A DNA stretch of 64,000 nucleotides from Rhodobacteraceae bacterium UBA6197. Its GTDB lineage: Bacteria > Pseudomonadota > Alphaproteobacteria > Rhodobacterales > Rhodobacteraceae. Position 1 is the first letter of the stretch; each line of letters opens with the position of its first letter. The stretch is taken from the NCBI GenBank assembly GCA_002422085.1, contig DISZ01000018.1, forward strand, positions 502,962 through 566,961. Direction: 5' to 3'. Below the pieces are notes generated by a model that saw only the letters and a program-made list of their open reading frames with translations, was not told the DNA's origin and searched no databases. The translations under genes and the position numbers were made by a program. Shown piece by piece: positions 1 to 9,078 of the stretch.

Positions 1-2999
1 GGCGGTGAAATCAGCATCACCCCCGGCGTCGAATGGCGCAGCCGCGCGATCAGCTCGGTCACCTTCATGCCGGGCAACTGGCCGCCCTCGCCGGGCTTGG
101 CGCCCTGCGCGACCTTGATCTCCAGCTCTTCGCAGGCGTTCAGATATTCCGCCGTCACGCCAAAGCGACCCGAGGCCACCTGCTTGATCTTGGCGCTGGG
201 GTTGTCGCCATTGGGCAGCGGCACATGATGCGCCGGGTCTTCGCCGCCCTCGCCGCTGTCGGATTTGGCGCCGATCCGGTTCATCGCGATGTTCAGCGTC
301 ATATGGGCCTCGGGCGACAGCGCGCCAAGGCTCATCCCCGGCGTCACGAAACGCTTGCGGATCGAGGTGATGCTTTCCACCTCTTCGATCGGCACCGGCT
401 TGGCCAGCGCCTTGATATCCAGCAGATCGCGGATGTGAATCGGCGGATTGGCCCGCATCATCGCGGAATACTGCTTCCAGATGTCAAAGCTGGCCTTTTC
501 GCAGGCGGTCTGCAAAAGCTTCATGGTGTTGGCTTCCCAGGCGTGCTTTTCGCCCGATTGCCGCGCCTTGTAAAAGCCGCCGATCGGCATGATGTCGGCG
601 CCGCCCAGCCAGCCCTTCGCGTGGACCTGTTCCAGCTTGTGCTGAATCCCGTGCAGCCCGATCCCCGAGATGCGGCTGTGCATGCCGGGGAAATATTCCG
701 CCACCATGGCGCGCGACAGGCCCACCGCCTCAAAGTTCAGCCCGCCGCGATAGGACGACAGAACCGAGATCCCCATCTTCGACATGATCTTCAGCAAGCC
801 GCCGTCGATCGCGTCGCGGTAGCGGCGCATCGCGTCGATCAACTCGCCCTCCAGCAGGCCGCGCTCGATCCGGTCATTGATGCTGTCTTGTGCCAGATAG
901 GCGTTCACCGTGGTCGCGCCACAGCCGATCAGCACCGCAAAGTAATGCGGGTCAATGCATTCGGCGGCGCGGACGTTGACGCTGGTGAAAGTGCGCAGCC
1001 CCTTGCGGGTCAGCCAGCTATGCACCGCGCTGGTGGCCAGAATCATCGGCATCGCGACGCGGTCGGTGCCCTGATATTCATCGGTCAGCGCTAGGTGATT
1101 GGCGCCCGACCGCACCGCGTCTTCGGCCTCGTGGCGGATCCGCTCAAGCCCGTCGCGCAGCGCCTCCTGCCCCGCGCCAACCGGGAAGGTGCAGTCGATC
1201 ACCGTCACATTGCCGGCGAATTGCCGCATCATCGCGGCAAATTCCGCATTGGCGATGAACGGGCTTTCCAGCACCAGGATCTCGGTCTGGCTGCTGTCTT
1301 CGTCCAGCACGTTCTTGAGGTTGCCAAAGCGCGTCTTCAGGCTCATCACCCGGCTTTCGCGCAGGCTGTCGATCGGCGGGTTGGTGACCTGGCTGAAGTT
1401 CTGGCGGAAGAAATGGCTCAGCGGGCGGTATTGCCGCGACAGCACCGCCGGCGGTGTGTCGTCGCCCATGCTGGCGATCGTTTCCTTGCCGTCTTCGACC
1501 ATCGGCGCCAGAATCTGTTCCAGCTCTTCAAGGGTATAACCCGCCGCGATCTGGCGTTTGCGCAGATCCGAGCCGCTGAACAGGGCCGATTCCGGCACAT
1601 CCTTGAGGATCGCGTTCAGGTCGATGATCTTTGCGATCCAGTCGCCGAAGGGCTGGCTGTTGGCCAGACGGTCCTTGATCGCGGTGTCGCGGTAAAGCTT
1701 GCCGTCCTTCATGTCGACGGCAATCATCTGCCCCGGCCCCAGCGCGCCCTTTTCCACCACGTCATGTTCATCGACCGGCACCATGCCGACCTCAGAGCCG
1801 GCAATCAGCATGCCGTCGCCGGTCAGCACATAGCGCATCGGGCGCAGGCCGTTGCGGTCAAGCCCGCCGCAGACCCAGCGGCCATCGGTCATCGCCAGCG
1901 CGGCGGGGCCGTCCCACGGCTCCATCACCGCGTTGCAATAGGCATACATGTCGGCCCAGGCCTTGGGGATATCGGTGGTCGATTTCGACCAGGCCTCGGG
2001 CACCATCATCGTCTTGGTCATCGGCGCGCTGCGCCCTGAACGCACCATCACCTCAAATACCGCATCCAGCGCGCCACTGTCCGAGGTGCCGGCCGGGATG
2101 ATCGGCTTGATATCCTCGGCGGCGTCGCCAAAGGCGCTGCTGGCCATCCGGATCTCGTGGCTTTTCATCCAGTTGACGTTGCCCTTGAGGGTGTTGATCT
2201 CGCCGTTATGGGCCAGCATGCGGAACGGCTGCGCCAGCCACCACTGCGGAAAGGTGTTGGTGGAATAGCGCTGGTGGTAAATCGCAAAGGCGGATTCGAA
2301 CCGCGCGTCCATCAGATCGGGGTAGAACACCGCGACCTGTTCGGCCAGCATCATGCCCTTGTAGATGATGCTGCGGCACGACAGGCTGCACAGGTAAAGC
2401 CCGGCGATGCTTGCCGCCAGAGCCGCCTTTTCGATCCGGCGGCGGATGATGTAAAGCTCGCGCTCGAACTGTTCGTGGTCGATGTCCTTGTCGCAGCGGA
2501 TCAGGATCTGCTCGATCTCGGGGCGGGTGGCATTGGCCTTTTCGCCCAGCACTTCGGTATTCACCGGAACGTGGCGCCAGCCATAGATATAATGGCCCAT
2601 GCGCAGCACTTCGGTTTCCAGAATCGTGCGGCAGCGTTCCTGCGCGCCAAAATCGGTGCGCGGCAGGAACACCTGACCCACGGCGATCAGCTTGTCGGTG
2701 TCGGGTTCATGGCCGGTGCGGCGGACCTGATCGTAAAAGAACGGCACCGGGATCTGCACGTGAATCCCCGCGCCATCACCGGTCTTGCCATCGGCATCGA
2801 CAGCACCGCGGTGCCAGACCGCCTTCAGCGCCTCGATACCGTTTTCCACCACCCGGCGCGACGGTTTGCCATCGACCGACACCACCAGCCCGACCCCGCA
2901 CGACGCGTGTTCGTCATCGGCCCTGTAAAGCCCGTTTTCGGCCATCCATTTGCGCTTGGCTTCCTCGGCGGCAACCCATTTGGCGTCAAATTCAGTCAT
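1..2999 (-). CDS. gltB: Glutamate synthase [NADPH] large subunit, partial (3' end lies beyond the window edge)
   Basis: GltB carries out the glutamine amidotransferase and glutamate-forming half of ammonia assimilation: glutamine plus 2-oxoglutarate gives two glutamates. About 999 codons are present; the family is usually near 1500 residues, so the last third, with the 3Fe-4S cysteines and the C-terminal beta-helix, is off the left edge. The ATG at 2999 has a GAGGAGG ribosome site 7-8 bases upstream. The propeptide runs to residue 33, and Cys34 in HASCGVGLV is the expected N-terminal nucleophile after processing. The reading frame stays open to base 1, where the FMN-domain text VTELIARLRHSTPGVML is seen. 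It lies downstream of gltD and a secreted-protein gene on the same strand, the usual Rhodobacteraceae order. Identification is secure; only the truncation is a limit. Confidence 0.97.
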   Translation of the reverse strand, partial: MTEFDAKWVAAEEAKRKWMAENGLYRADDEHASCGVGLVVSVDGKPSRRVVENGIEALKAVWHRGAVDADGKTGDGAGIHVQIPVPFFYDQVRRTGHEPDTDKLIAVGQVFLPRTDFGAQERCRTILETEVLRMGHYIYGWRHVPVNTEVLGEKANATRPEIEQILIRCDKDIDHEQFERELYIIRRRIEKAALAASIAGLYLCSLSCRSIIYKGMMLAEQVAVFYPDLMDARFESAFAIYHQRYSTNTFPQWWLAQPFRMLAHNGEINTLKGNVNWMKSHEIRMASSAFGDAAEDIKPIIPAGTSDSGALDAVFEVMVRSGRSAPMTKTMMVPEAWSKSTTDIPKAWADMYAYCNAVMEPWDGPAALAMTDGRWVCGGLDRNGLRPMRYVLTGDGMLIAGSEVGMVPVDEHDVVEKGALGPGQMIAVDMKDGKLYRDTAIKDRLANSQPFGDWIAKIIDLNAILKDVPESALFSGSDLRKRQIAAGYTLEELEQILAPMVEDGKETIASMGDDTPPAVLSRQYRPLSHFFRQNFSQVTNPPIDSLRESRVMSLKTRFGNLKNVLDEDSSQTEILVLESPFIANAEFAAMMRQFAGNVTVIDCTFPVGAGQEALRDGLERIRHEAEDAVRSGANHLALTDEYQGTDRVAMPMILATSAVHSWLTRKGLRTFTSVNVRAAECIDPHYFAVLIGCGATTVNAYLAQDSINDRIERGLLEGELIDAMRRYRDAIDGGLLKIMSKMGISVLSSYRGGLNFEAVGLSRAMVAEYFPGMHSRISGIGLHGIQHKLEQVHAKGWLGGADIMPIGGFYKARQSGEKHAWEANTMKLLQTACEKASFDIWKQYSAMMRANPPIHIRDLLDIKALAKPVPIEEVESITSIRKRFVTPGMSLGALSPEAHMTLNIAMNRIGAKSDSGEGGEDPAHHVPLPNGDNPSAKIKQVASGRFGVTAEYLNACEELEIKVAQGAKPGEGGQLPGMKVTELIARLRHSTPGVMLISP

Positions 3000-3000
3000 C

Positions 3001-3741
3001 TCAGTGCCTCCTCAGCAAAGCGGGTCGGGTTGGGGTCGGCTGCGCATCCGTCATCAGCATGTCGCAGTCGAATACGGGTTCGGCGGCGCCGAAATCCTTG
3101 TCGCCGGGCCGCGCGAACGCGGCGGGCGGCTGCGATGTTGTCACCTTGTCACCATAGGCGTTTTCAAAGCTTTCCGTGTCGGAAAAAAATATGCGCAGTT
3201 CGCGGCTGACATATTGGCTGCCGTAGCGGCGCGACACGAAGGCACCGGTCGCATCATAGGACGACAGATCAAAGCTGGCACGCTCCAGAGGGGTGCCGTC
3301 GATCACCACCTGTTCGCCGGTCAGCAGATCATGGCCGGTGTAGCGGCGCCGCTCGCCAAGATTGTTGAGCGTGTAAAAGTCATAGTCGTCGCGATCGGTG
3401 GCCAGAAGCGTGCTGAACGAGGCGTGGTCGGGGGCGCTGTCCTCGAGCACGTCGATCTCGCCGGTTTCGGTGCTGATGCTTTCCATCCAGCGCGTCTCAT
3501 TGTCGATCCGGCTGGTGAAGAACACGCCCGACCCATCGGCATAGGCGATCCAGCGGTCGCCCGGCGCGTCCTTGGCGCAGGTGTAGTGATTGGCCACCTG
3601 ACATTGGCGCATCTGCACCGTCAGCGTCAGCTGGCAGCCCTCGGGCGGGCTGAAGGTTTCGGCATGGAGGGGCAGGGCGATGCCGGGCAGTGCCGCGCAA
3701 AGCCCCGAAACCACTGCCAGAATTGCCGGTGCCATGGTCAT
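3001..3741 (-). CDS. Secreted protein of unknown function between gltD and gltB
   Basis: This 246-residue protein is not recognised by function. The chosen ATG at 3741 has a good upstream site (GGAAAGG) and opens a signal peptide: a hydrophobic stretch at about residues 4-22 ending near LPLHAE. A longer frame begins at 3822 but would put 27 polar residues before the signal. The mature part has several cysteines (GCQLT, MRQCQ, YTCAK, FDCDM) and a mixed acidic composition, which suggests a periplasmic protein with disulfides. The stop is 2 bases before the gltB start, so gltB translation is probably coupled to it. Its place inside the glutamate synthase operon suggests co-expression, but nothing in the sequence points to a role in nitrogen metabolism. 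Confidence 0.82.
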   Translation of the reverse strand: MTMAPAILAVVSGLCAALPGIALPLHAETFSPPEGCQLTLTVQMRQCQVANHYTCAKDAPGDRWIAYADGSGVFFTSRIDNETRWMESISTETGEIDVLEDSAPDHASFSTLLATDRDDYDFYTLNNLGERRRYTGHDLLTGEQVVIDGTPLERASFDLSSYDATGAFVSRRYGSQYVSRELRIFFSDTESFENAYGDKVTTSQPPAAFARPGDKDFGAAEPVFDCDMLMTDAQPTPTRPALLRRH

Positions 3742-3862
3742 GGCGTTTACCTTTCCGAAATCAGATGGGTCATGCTGTCTGACCCGTTGTCCGGCGCGCT
3801 GGTGCCGGGTCCTGAGGCGCATATGATGGGAATATTATTCCGATAATATGCCTTTGTTAGTG

Positions 3863-5296
3863 TCACTCGGCGGCGATCTGGGCGGCCTCGGCCAGATAGG
3901 CCAGCATCGCGGTGCCGGCCTCGCGGCCATCGCGGATCGCCCAGACCACAAGACTGGCGCCGCGCACGATGTCGCCCACCGCATAAACGCCGGGCAGGCT
4001 GGTTGCGTGGGTCTGGAAGTCGGCCTTGATGGTGCCCCAACGGGTCACTTCCAGCGCATCCTCGCCCCAAAGCCGGGGCAGCGGTTCGGGCTCGAATCCC
4101 AGCGCCTTGATGACCAGATCGGCGCCCTCTTCATAATCGGCACCGTCAATGATTTCAGGGGCTTGGCGCCCAGTCACATCGGGCGCACCCAGCCGCATCC
4201 GCTGCACCGTGACCGAGGAAACCGGGTTCCCGGAAAAGCCCTTGGGCGTGGTCATCCAGACAAATTCGACGCCTTCTTCCTCGGCGTTCTGCACTTCGCG
4301 CTGGCTGCCCGGCATGTTCGTCCGGTCGCGCCGGTAAAGGCATTTGACGCTGGCCGCGCCTTGCCGAATGGCGGTGCGCAGGCAGTCCATCGCGGTATCA
4401 CCGCCGCCGACCACCACCACGCGCTTGCCCATCGCGTTCAGCTCGCCGCTGTCGAACTCGGGCACATCGTCGCCAAAGCTCTTGCGGTTCGAGGCGGTCA
4501 GAAAGTCGATCGCCCGCACCACGCCCTGCACCGCGGCGTCGGGCATGTCAAAGTCGCGCGATTTGTAAACCCCGGTCGCGATCAGCACCGCATCATGCTT
4601 GCCGCGGATCGCATCGAACGAGATATCTTCCCCGACGGTGCAGTTCAGCACCATCTGCACGCCGGCCTGTTCCAATTGGCCGACGCGGTTCATCACCACG
4701 TCCTTTTCCAGCTTGAAGCTGGGGATGCCGTAGGTCATCAGCCCGCCCGCGCGGTCATAGCGGTCATAGACGGTGACCTGCACACCGGCGCGTCGCAGCA
4801 CGTCGGCAGCGGCAAGCCCGCCCGGACCCGCGCCAATAATCCCAACCGATTCAGCACGTTCCCCGTGCGGCTTGATCGGCTTGACCCAGCCCATGTCCCA
4901 GGCGGTATCGGTGATGTATTTTTCCACCGCGCCGATCGTCACCGTGCCATGGCCCGATTGCTCGATCACGCAATTGCCTTCGCACAGACGGTCTTGCGGG
5001 CAGATCCGGCCGCAGATCTCGGGGAAGGTATTGGTCGCCTGGCTCAGCTCATAGGCCTCTTGCAGACGGCCCTCGGCGGTCAGCCGCAGCCAGTCGGGGA
5101 TATTGTTGTGCAAGGGGCAGTGGCTTTGGCAATAGGGCACGCCGCACTGGCTGCAACGGCTGGCCTGCTCGGCGGCCTTGGCGGCAGCGAACTCGCGGTA
5201 GATTTCATTGAAATCAGTTGCGCGCACAGTGGCATCACGCTTCTCGGGCATCTCTCGTGCCGTGTTCACGAATTTGAGCATGCGTTGCAAAGCCAT
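3863..5296 (-). CDS. gltD: Glutamate synthase [NADPH] small subunit
   Basis: GltD feeds NADPH electrons through FAD and iron-sulfur clusters to GltB. The 477-residue length is normal. Two cysteine groups bind 4Fe-4S clusters: C48, C51, C56, C60 and C95, C99, C105, C109. The FAD motif GIIGAGPGG is at about 152-160 and the NADPH motif VVVVGGGDTAMDC at about 293-305. I chose the ATG at 5296 (MALQRMLKF) because the family starts this way and GAAAGG lies upstream; the frame is open 17 codons further. It is the first gene of the glt group. The 120-base gap to the next gene contains no clear terminator. Confidence 0.96.
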   Translation of the reverse strand: MALQRMLKFVNTAREMPEKRDATVRATDFNEIYREFAAAKAAEQASRCSQCGVPYCQSHCPLHNNIPDWLRLTAEGRLQEAYELSQATNTFPEICGRICPQDRLCEGNCVIEQSGHGTVTIGAVEKYITDTAWDMGWVKPIKPHGERAESVGIIGAGPGGLAAADVLRRAGVQVTVYDRYDRAGGLMTYGIPSFKLEKDVVMNRVGQLEQAGVQMVLNCTVGEDISFDAIRGKHDAVLIATGVYKSRDFDMPDAAVQGVVRAIDFLTASNRKSFGDDVPEFDSGELNAMGKRVVVVGGGDTAMDCLRTAIRQGAASVKCLYRRDRTNMPGSQREVQNAEEEGVEFVWMTTPKGFSGNPVSSVTVQRMRLGAPDVTGRQAPEIIDGADYEEGADLVIKALGFEPEPLPRLWGEDALEVTRWGTIKADFQTHATSLPGVYAVGDIVRGASLVVWAIRDGREAGTAMLAYLAEAAQIAAE

Positions 5297-5455
5297 GGCC
5301 GCGCCTTTCGCCAAAAGTATCAGACGCGCCTTGCTACACTGAGGCAAAAGAAAATAAAAGTCAGCTGTGCTGACCTAAATGATGGATTTATTGACGCAGC
5401 ATCAAAATACTGCGCGGATTCAAGCGTAATTAGGTATCACGTGTTGACCTATTGC

Positions 5456-6259
5456 CTAGTAGCCCAACGAAATGGCCAGCAAGACAGCGGTGCCGACAAT
5501 GATTCGCCACCAACCGAACAGCGCATAGCCGTGCCGGCTGACGTAGGTCAGCAAGCCGCGAACCACGAACACCGCCGCGATGAAGGCAAAGACAAAGCCC
5601 ACGGCGATGGTGCCCAGATCGGCGCTGCTCAGCACATCGCGGTTCTTCCACAGATCATAGGCAAAGGCCCCGGCCATCGTCGGCATCGACAGAAAGAACG
5701 AAAACTCGGCGGCGGCGCGTTTGCTGGCGCCCAGCGCCATCGCGCCCACAATCGTCGCACCGGACCGCGATACCCCCGGAACCATTGCAAGGCATTGAAT
5801 AAACCCGATTTTCAGCGCCATTCCCAAAGGTAGCGCCATCGCGTCAAGATGGGTCGGGTTCTGGTCCAGCCGGTCCACGACCAACAAGATGACCCCGCCC
5901 AGCACCAGCATCACCGCGATCAGCAGCGGGCTTTCGAACAGCACCGTCTTGATAAAGTCATGCGCTGCGACGCCGATCACCACCGCCGGCAGGAACGCGA
6001 TCAGCACCGAGGCAATGAACTGCCGCGCGGCCGGATCGCGCGGCGCCGCGGCAAAGACCGCGATCAACCGCGTGGCGTAAACCCCAAGGATCGCCAGAAT
6101 GGCGCCCAACTGGATGACGACCTCGAAGGCCTTTCCGGTCGAATGAAACCCCAGAAAATGCCCCGCCAGCAGCACATGCCCGGTTGACGACACCGGGATG
6201 AACTCGGTCAGTCCCTCGAGCAGGCCAAGCAGTGCCGCTACAAGAGTGGTCTGGTCCAT
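5456..6259 (-). CDS. uppP: Undecaprenyl-diphosphatase
   Basis: UppP (BacA) is an inner-membrane phosphatase that turns undecaprenyl diphosphate into the monophosphate lipid carrier used for peptidoglycan and O-antigen. The protein has 267 residues, the standard length, and is mostly hydrophobic with several membrane helices. The catalytic signatures are visible: the glutamate-rich segment LLEGLTEFIPVSSTGH at residues 13-28 (E15, E19, H28) and PGVSRSGATI at 161-170 with R165. Its ATG follows directly after the stop codon of the upstream epimerase-like gene with no spacer, so the two are almost certainly co-transcribed and translationally coupled. Confidence 0.96.
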   Translation of the reverse strand: MDQTTLVAALLGLLEGLTEFIPVSSTGHVLLAGHFLGFHSTGKAFEVVIQLGAILAILGVYATRLIAVFAAAPRDPAARQFIASVLIAFLPAVVIGVAAHDFIKTVLFESPLLIAVMLVLGGVILLVVDRLDQNPTHLDAMALPLGMALKIGFIQCLAMVPGVSRSGATIVGAMALGASKRAAAEFSFFLSMPTMAGAFAYDLWKNRDVLSSADLGTIAVGFVFAFIAAVFVVRGLLTYVSRHGYALFGWWRIIVGTAVLLAISLGY

Positions 6260-7246
6260 TTACGAATGCTTGCGCAGATTCTTGGCCGAGGCCTGAATCG
6301 CCTCATACTGGCCATTCGGCCGGAAGCGCCACAGATAATCAGGAATGACCGCCGCAAACGGCGTGGGCTGAATGCCCAGATCGGCAAACCCCTTGGCGTC
6401 GGGGCTGACCACGTTGTCGCGGCGCAGGTTCTTTACCTGATCGCGGGTCAGCACGCGGTTGGTAATCAACCCGCCCGAGATCCATTGCACAAAGTCAAAG
6501 CCCGCACCCATGATCCGCGCGACCCAGAACGGCAAGTTCAGCACCAGACGCCGGCGATTGATGACATTCAGCATCTCGGCGATCAGTTCGCGCAAGCTGC
6601 GCACATCGGGGCCGCCCAGCTCATAGACCCCGGCAGGGGCGCCCAGCACCCCGGCGACAGCGGCCCGCGCCACGTCATCGACATGCACCGGCTGGAACCG
6701 GGTCTGCGCGCCGACAACCGGCAGGATCGGGCCAAAGCGGGTCATCATCGCGAAGCGGTTGAAGAACCCGTCTTCGGATCCGAAAACCACCGAGGGGCGC
6801 AGGATCACCGCGCCAGGATAAGCGGCCAGCACGGCGGATTCGCCCGCAGCCTTGGTGCGGGCATAGTCACTGTCGGAAGCCGCATCCGCGCCGATCGCCG
6901 AGATATGAACCAGATGCGCCACGCCCTCGGCCGCCGCCAGCCGGGCAACCCGGCCCGCACCCGCCGCCTGAACCGCGTCAAAGCGGTTCTTGCCTTCGCG
7001 CACCAGAATGCCGACGCAGTTGACCACCGCATCCGCCCCCGCCATCGCCGCCGCAACCGAGGCGTCATCGCGGATGTTGCACAGCACCGGCTCGACCTGC
7101 CCGACAGCGCCATACTGGCGCACGAACATCGCCTCGTTGGGGCGGCGCACGGCAACGCGAACACGCCAGCCCTCTTTTGCCATCCGCCGCGCGACATAGC
7201 GCCCGACAAACCCCGAACCGCCATAGATCGTGACCAGCTTTGACAT
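6260..7246 (-). CDS. NAD(P)-binding epimerase-like protein, NDUFA9 type (complex I-associated)
   Basis: This 328-residue protein belongs to the atypical extended short-chain dehydrogenases related to NDUFA9, an accessory subunit of mitochondrial and alphaproteobacterial complex I. The Rossmann motif IYGGSGFVGR is at residues 7-16, and a Y128-x3-K132 pair (DYARTK) matches the SDR active-site pattern. The start at 7246 (MSKLVTIYG) is preceded by GAAAGGCAGG; a longer frame to 7327 adds 27 residues with no family resemblance. It is the first gene of the pair with uppP. The family assignment is firm. Whether it binds complex I or works on a sugar nucleotide cannot be read from the sequence. Confidence 0.85.
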   Translation of the reverse strand: MSKLVTIYGGSGFVGRYVARRMAKEGWRVRVAVRRPNEAMFVRQYGAVGQVEPVLCNIRDDASVAAAMAGADAVVNCVGILVREGKNRFDAVQAAGAGRVARLAAAEGVAHLVHISAIGADAASDSDYARTKAAGESAVLAAYPGAVILRPSVVFGSEDGFFNRFAMMTRFGPILPVVGAQTRFQPVHVDDVARAAVAGVLGAPAGVYELGGPDVRSLRELIAEMLNVINRRRLVLNLPFWVARIMGAGFDFVQWISGGLITNRVLTRDQVKNLRRDNVVSPDAKGFADLGIQPTPFAAVIPDYLWRFRPNGQYEAIQASAKNLRKHS

Positions 7247-7361
7247 GGGCGCCTGCCTTTCATAACGAAATTCCGTAGTCTGATTAGCGCCTCGCCCCCC
7301 GCCAAACAAGCGCAAAGGGGTAAGCACGCCCCGGGCTTGGCGAAATTCTTTTCAGACCCCG

Positions 7362-7390
7362 TTGACAGTGCCCCCGGCCCCTCGTAGAAG
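7362..7390 (+). promoter_or_regulatory. Housekeeping promoter for tRNA-Leu
   Basis: A perfect -35 box TTGACA (7362-7367) and a -10-like TAGAAG (7385-7390) are 17 bases apart. The predicted start, about 7397, is ten bases before the mature tRNA, as expected for a stable RNA promoter. Confidence 0.65.
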
Positions 7391-7406
7391 CCGCCTCACG
7401 ACACCT

Positions 7407-7491
7407 GCCCAGGTGGCGGAATTGGTAGACGCGCACGGTTCAGGTCCGTGTGCCGCAAGGCGTGGAGGTTCGAGTCCTCTCCTGGGCACCA
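7407..7491 (+). tRNA. tRNA-Leu (anticodon CAG)
   Basis: The acceptor arms GCCCAGG (7407-7413) and CCTGGGC (7481-7487) pair fully and are followed by the discriminator A and an encoded CCA. The anticodon stem CACGG/CCGTG closes the loop TTCAGGT, giving anticodon CAG (7441-7443), which reads CTG leucine codons. The long variable arm (GCCGCAAGGCGT) is that of a class II tRNA, consistent with leucine. The TPsiC arm contains GGTTCGAGTCC. An RNase D-like gene follows 26 bases downstream. Confidence 0.98.
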
Positions 7492-7515
7492 AACCCCTTC
7501 GCCAATGAGGGGTTT
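7491..7515 (+). promoter_or_regulatory. Inverted repeat between tRNA-Leu and the RNase D-like gene
   Basis: AAACCCC (7491-7497) and GGGGTTT (7509-7515) form a perfect 7-bp stem with an 11-base loop. The left arm starts at the last base of the tRNA CCA; the right arm holds most of the GAGGGG ribosome site of the next gene. No U-tract follows, so it is a poor terminator. It could be a tRNA 3' trailer hairpin or could shield the ribosome site. Confidence 0.5.
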
Positions 7516-7517
7516 AA

Positions 7518-8132
7518 ATGACGGTCCATCTGCACAAGAACGACTTGCCCGACGGGCTCCATCTGGGGCCGGTCGTTGCTATTGATACCGAGACGATGGG
7601 TCTTGATCCGCGTCGCGACCGGCTCTGCCTCGTGCAGCTTTCAGCCGGGGATGGCGACGCACATCTGGTGCAGATCGCCAAGGGCCAGAAGGTCGCGCCG
7701 AACCTGTGCGCGCTTTTGGCCGACCCCGAAACGGTCAAGCTGTTCCACTTTGCCCGCTTTGATCTGGCCGCGCTTTACAACGCTTTTGGCGTGACGACGG
7801 CGCCGGTGTTTTGCACGAAGATCGCCTCAAAGATGGTGCGCACCTTTACCGACCGGCACGGGCTGAAATACCTGTTGCAGGATCTGGTCGGGGTCGATGT
7901 GTCGAAACAGCAGCAAACCTCGGATTGGGGCGCGGCCGAACTGACGCAGGCGCAAAAAGACTATGCCGCCTCGGATGTGCTATACCTGCACAAGCTGTGG
8001 ACCGAGCTTGAAAAGCGGCTGGAACGCGAAGGTCGCACCGCGCTGGCGCAGGCGTGCTTTGACTTTCTTCCAGCCCGGGCGCAGTTGGATCTGATGGGCT
8101 GGGATGAACCGCATGACATTTTCCACCACTGA
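7518..8132 (+). CDS. rnd: RNase D-like 3'-5' exonuclease (DEDDy family)
   Basis: The 204-residue protein contains only the DEDDy exonuclease domain. The three Exo motifs are visible: D23-T-E25 in AIDTETMGLD, D82 in FARFDLA, and Y149 with D153 in DYAASDVLYL. Full-length RNase D of E. coli has extra HRDC domains (about 375 residues); this short form lacks them and is common in alphaproteobacteria. Family members trim tRNA 3' ends and other structured RNAs. It sits directly after tRNA-Leu and overlaps kdsD by 29 bases, so it probably opens the kdsD-lpt operon. The gene symbol is by family; the exact substrate is inferred. Confidence 0.87.
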   Translation: MTVHLHKNDLPDGLHLGPVVAIDTETMGLDPRRDRLCLVQLSAGDGDAHLVQIAKGQKVAPNLCALLADPETVKLFHFARFDLAALYNAFGVTTAPVFCTKIASKMVRTFTDRHGLKYLLQDLVGVDVSKQQQTSDWGAAELTQAQKDYAASDVLYLHKLWTELEKRLEREGRTALAQACFDFLPARAQLDLMGWDEPHDIFHH

Positions 8133-9078
8133 GTTCATGGAGACCGCGCGCCGGGTGATCGAGATCGAGATCGCCGGGCTTGAGGCGTTGGCGCAATCGC
8201 TGAACGGGTCATTCAGCGAGGCGGTCCGGGTGATCCTCGCGGCCAAGGGCCGGGTCATCGTGTCGGGCATGGGCAAATCGGGCCATGTCGGGCGCAAGAT
8301 CACCGCGACGCTGGCCTCGACCGGCACCCCGGCGCAGTTCGTCCACCCCGCCGAGGCCAGCCATGGCGATCTGGGAATGGTGACGCGTGACGATGTGGCG
8401 CTGGTGTTGTCGAACTCGGGCGAGACGCCCGAGCTTTCCGATATCGTCGCGCATTGCAAACGCTTCTCGATTCCGTTGATCGGGGTCGCCAGCCGGGCCG
8501 ACAGCACCTTGTTGCGGCAGGCCGATGTGGCGATCGTGCTGCCACAGGCCGCCGAGGCCTGCGGCACCGGTGTGGTGCCCACCACCTCGACCACGATGAC
8601 ATTGGCGCTGGGCGATGCGCTGGCGGTGGCGCTGATGGAGCATCGGCAGTTCACGCCCGAACATTTCCGCACCTTCCACCCCGGCGGCAAGCTGGGCGCG
8701 CGGCTGGCCAAGGTCGCGGACCTGATGCACCGCGATTTGCCGCTGGTCAGCGAGACGACGCCGATGGGCGAGGCGCTGTTGGTCATCAGCCAGAAGGGTT
8801 TTGGCGTGGTCGGTGTGACTGACCGCACCGGCATGCTGGTCGGGATCGTCACCGACGGCGACTTGCGCCGCCACATGGACGGGTTGCTGTCGCTTACCGC
8901 CGCCGAAGTGATGACCCATGCGCCGCGCACCATCGACCCCGGTGCGCTGGCCGAAAAGGCGGTGGCGGTGATGAATGACCGCAAGATCACCTGCCTGTTT
9001 GTCGTCGCACCTGACGCGGCTGGCGTGCCCTCGGGGATCTTGCACATCCACGATTGCCTGCGCGCCGGGGTGATCTGA
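8104..9078 (+). CDS. kdsD: Arabinose-5-phosphate isomerase, KpsF/GutQ family
   Basis: KdsD converts ribulose 5-phosphate to arabinose 5-phosphate, the first committed step to Kdo for LPS. The 324-residue length is normal. An N-terminal SIS sugar-isomerase domain carries SGMGKSGHVGRKI (54-66) and SNSGETPE (103-110); two CBS domains fill about 205-324. The start could be the ATG at 8104 or the in-frame ATG at 8113; both lie inside the 3' end of the exonuclease gene. The stop overlaps the lptC start as TGATG. The lpt genes downstream and kdsB at 21 kb support an LPS role. Confidence 0.93.
   Translation: MNRMTFSTTEFMETARRVIEIEIAGLEALAQSLNGSFSEAVRVILAAKGRVIVSGMGKSGHVGRKITATLASTGTPAQFVHPAEASHGDLGMVTRDDVALVLSNSGETPELSDIVAHCKRFSIPLIGVASRADSTLLRQADVAIVLPQAAEACGTGVVPTTSTTMTLALGDALAVALMEHRQFTPEHFRTFHPGGKLGARLAKVADLMHRDLPLVSETTPMGEALLVISQKGFGVVGVTDRTGMLVGIVTDGDLRRHMDGLLSLTAAEVMTHAPRTIDPGALAEKAVAVMNDRKITCLFVVAPDAAGVPSGILHIHDCLRAGVI

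Noticed and set aside
33..2268. Several plus-strand frames at the left end
   Set aside because: They lie opposite gltB, whose protein is clear on the minus strand up to base 1.
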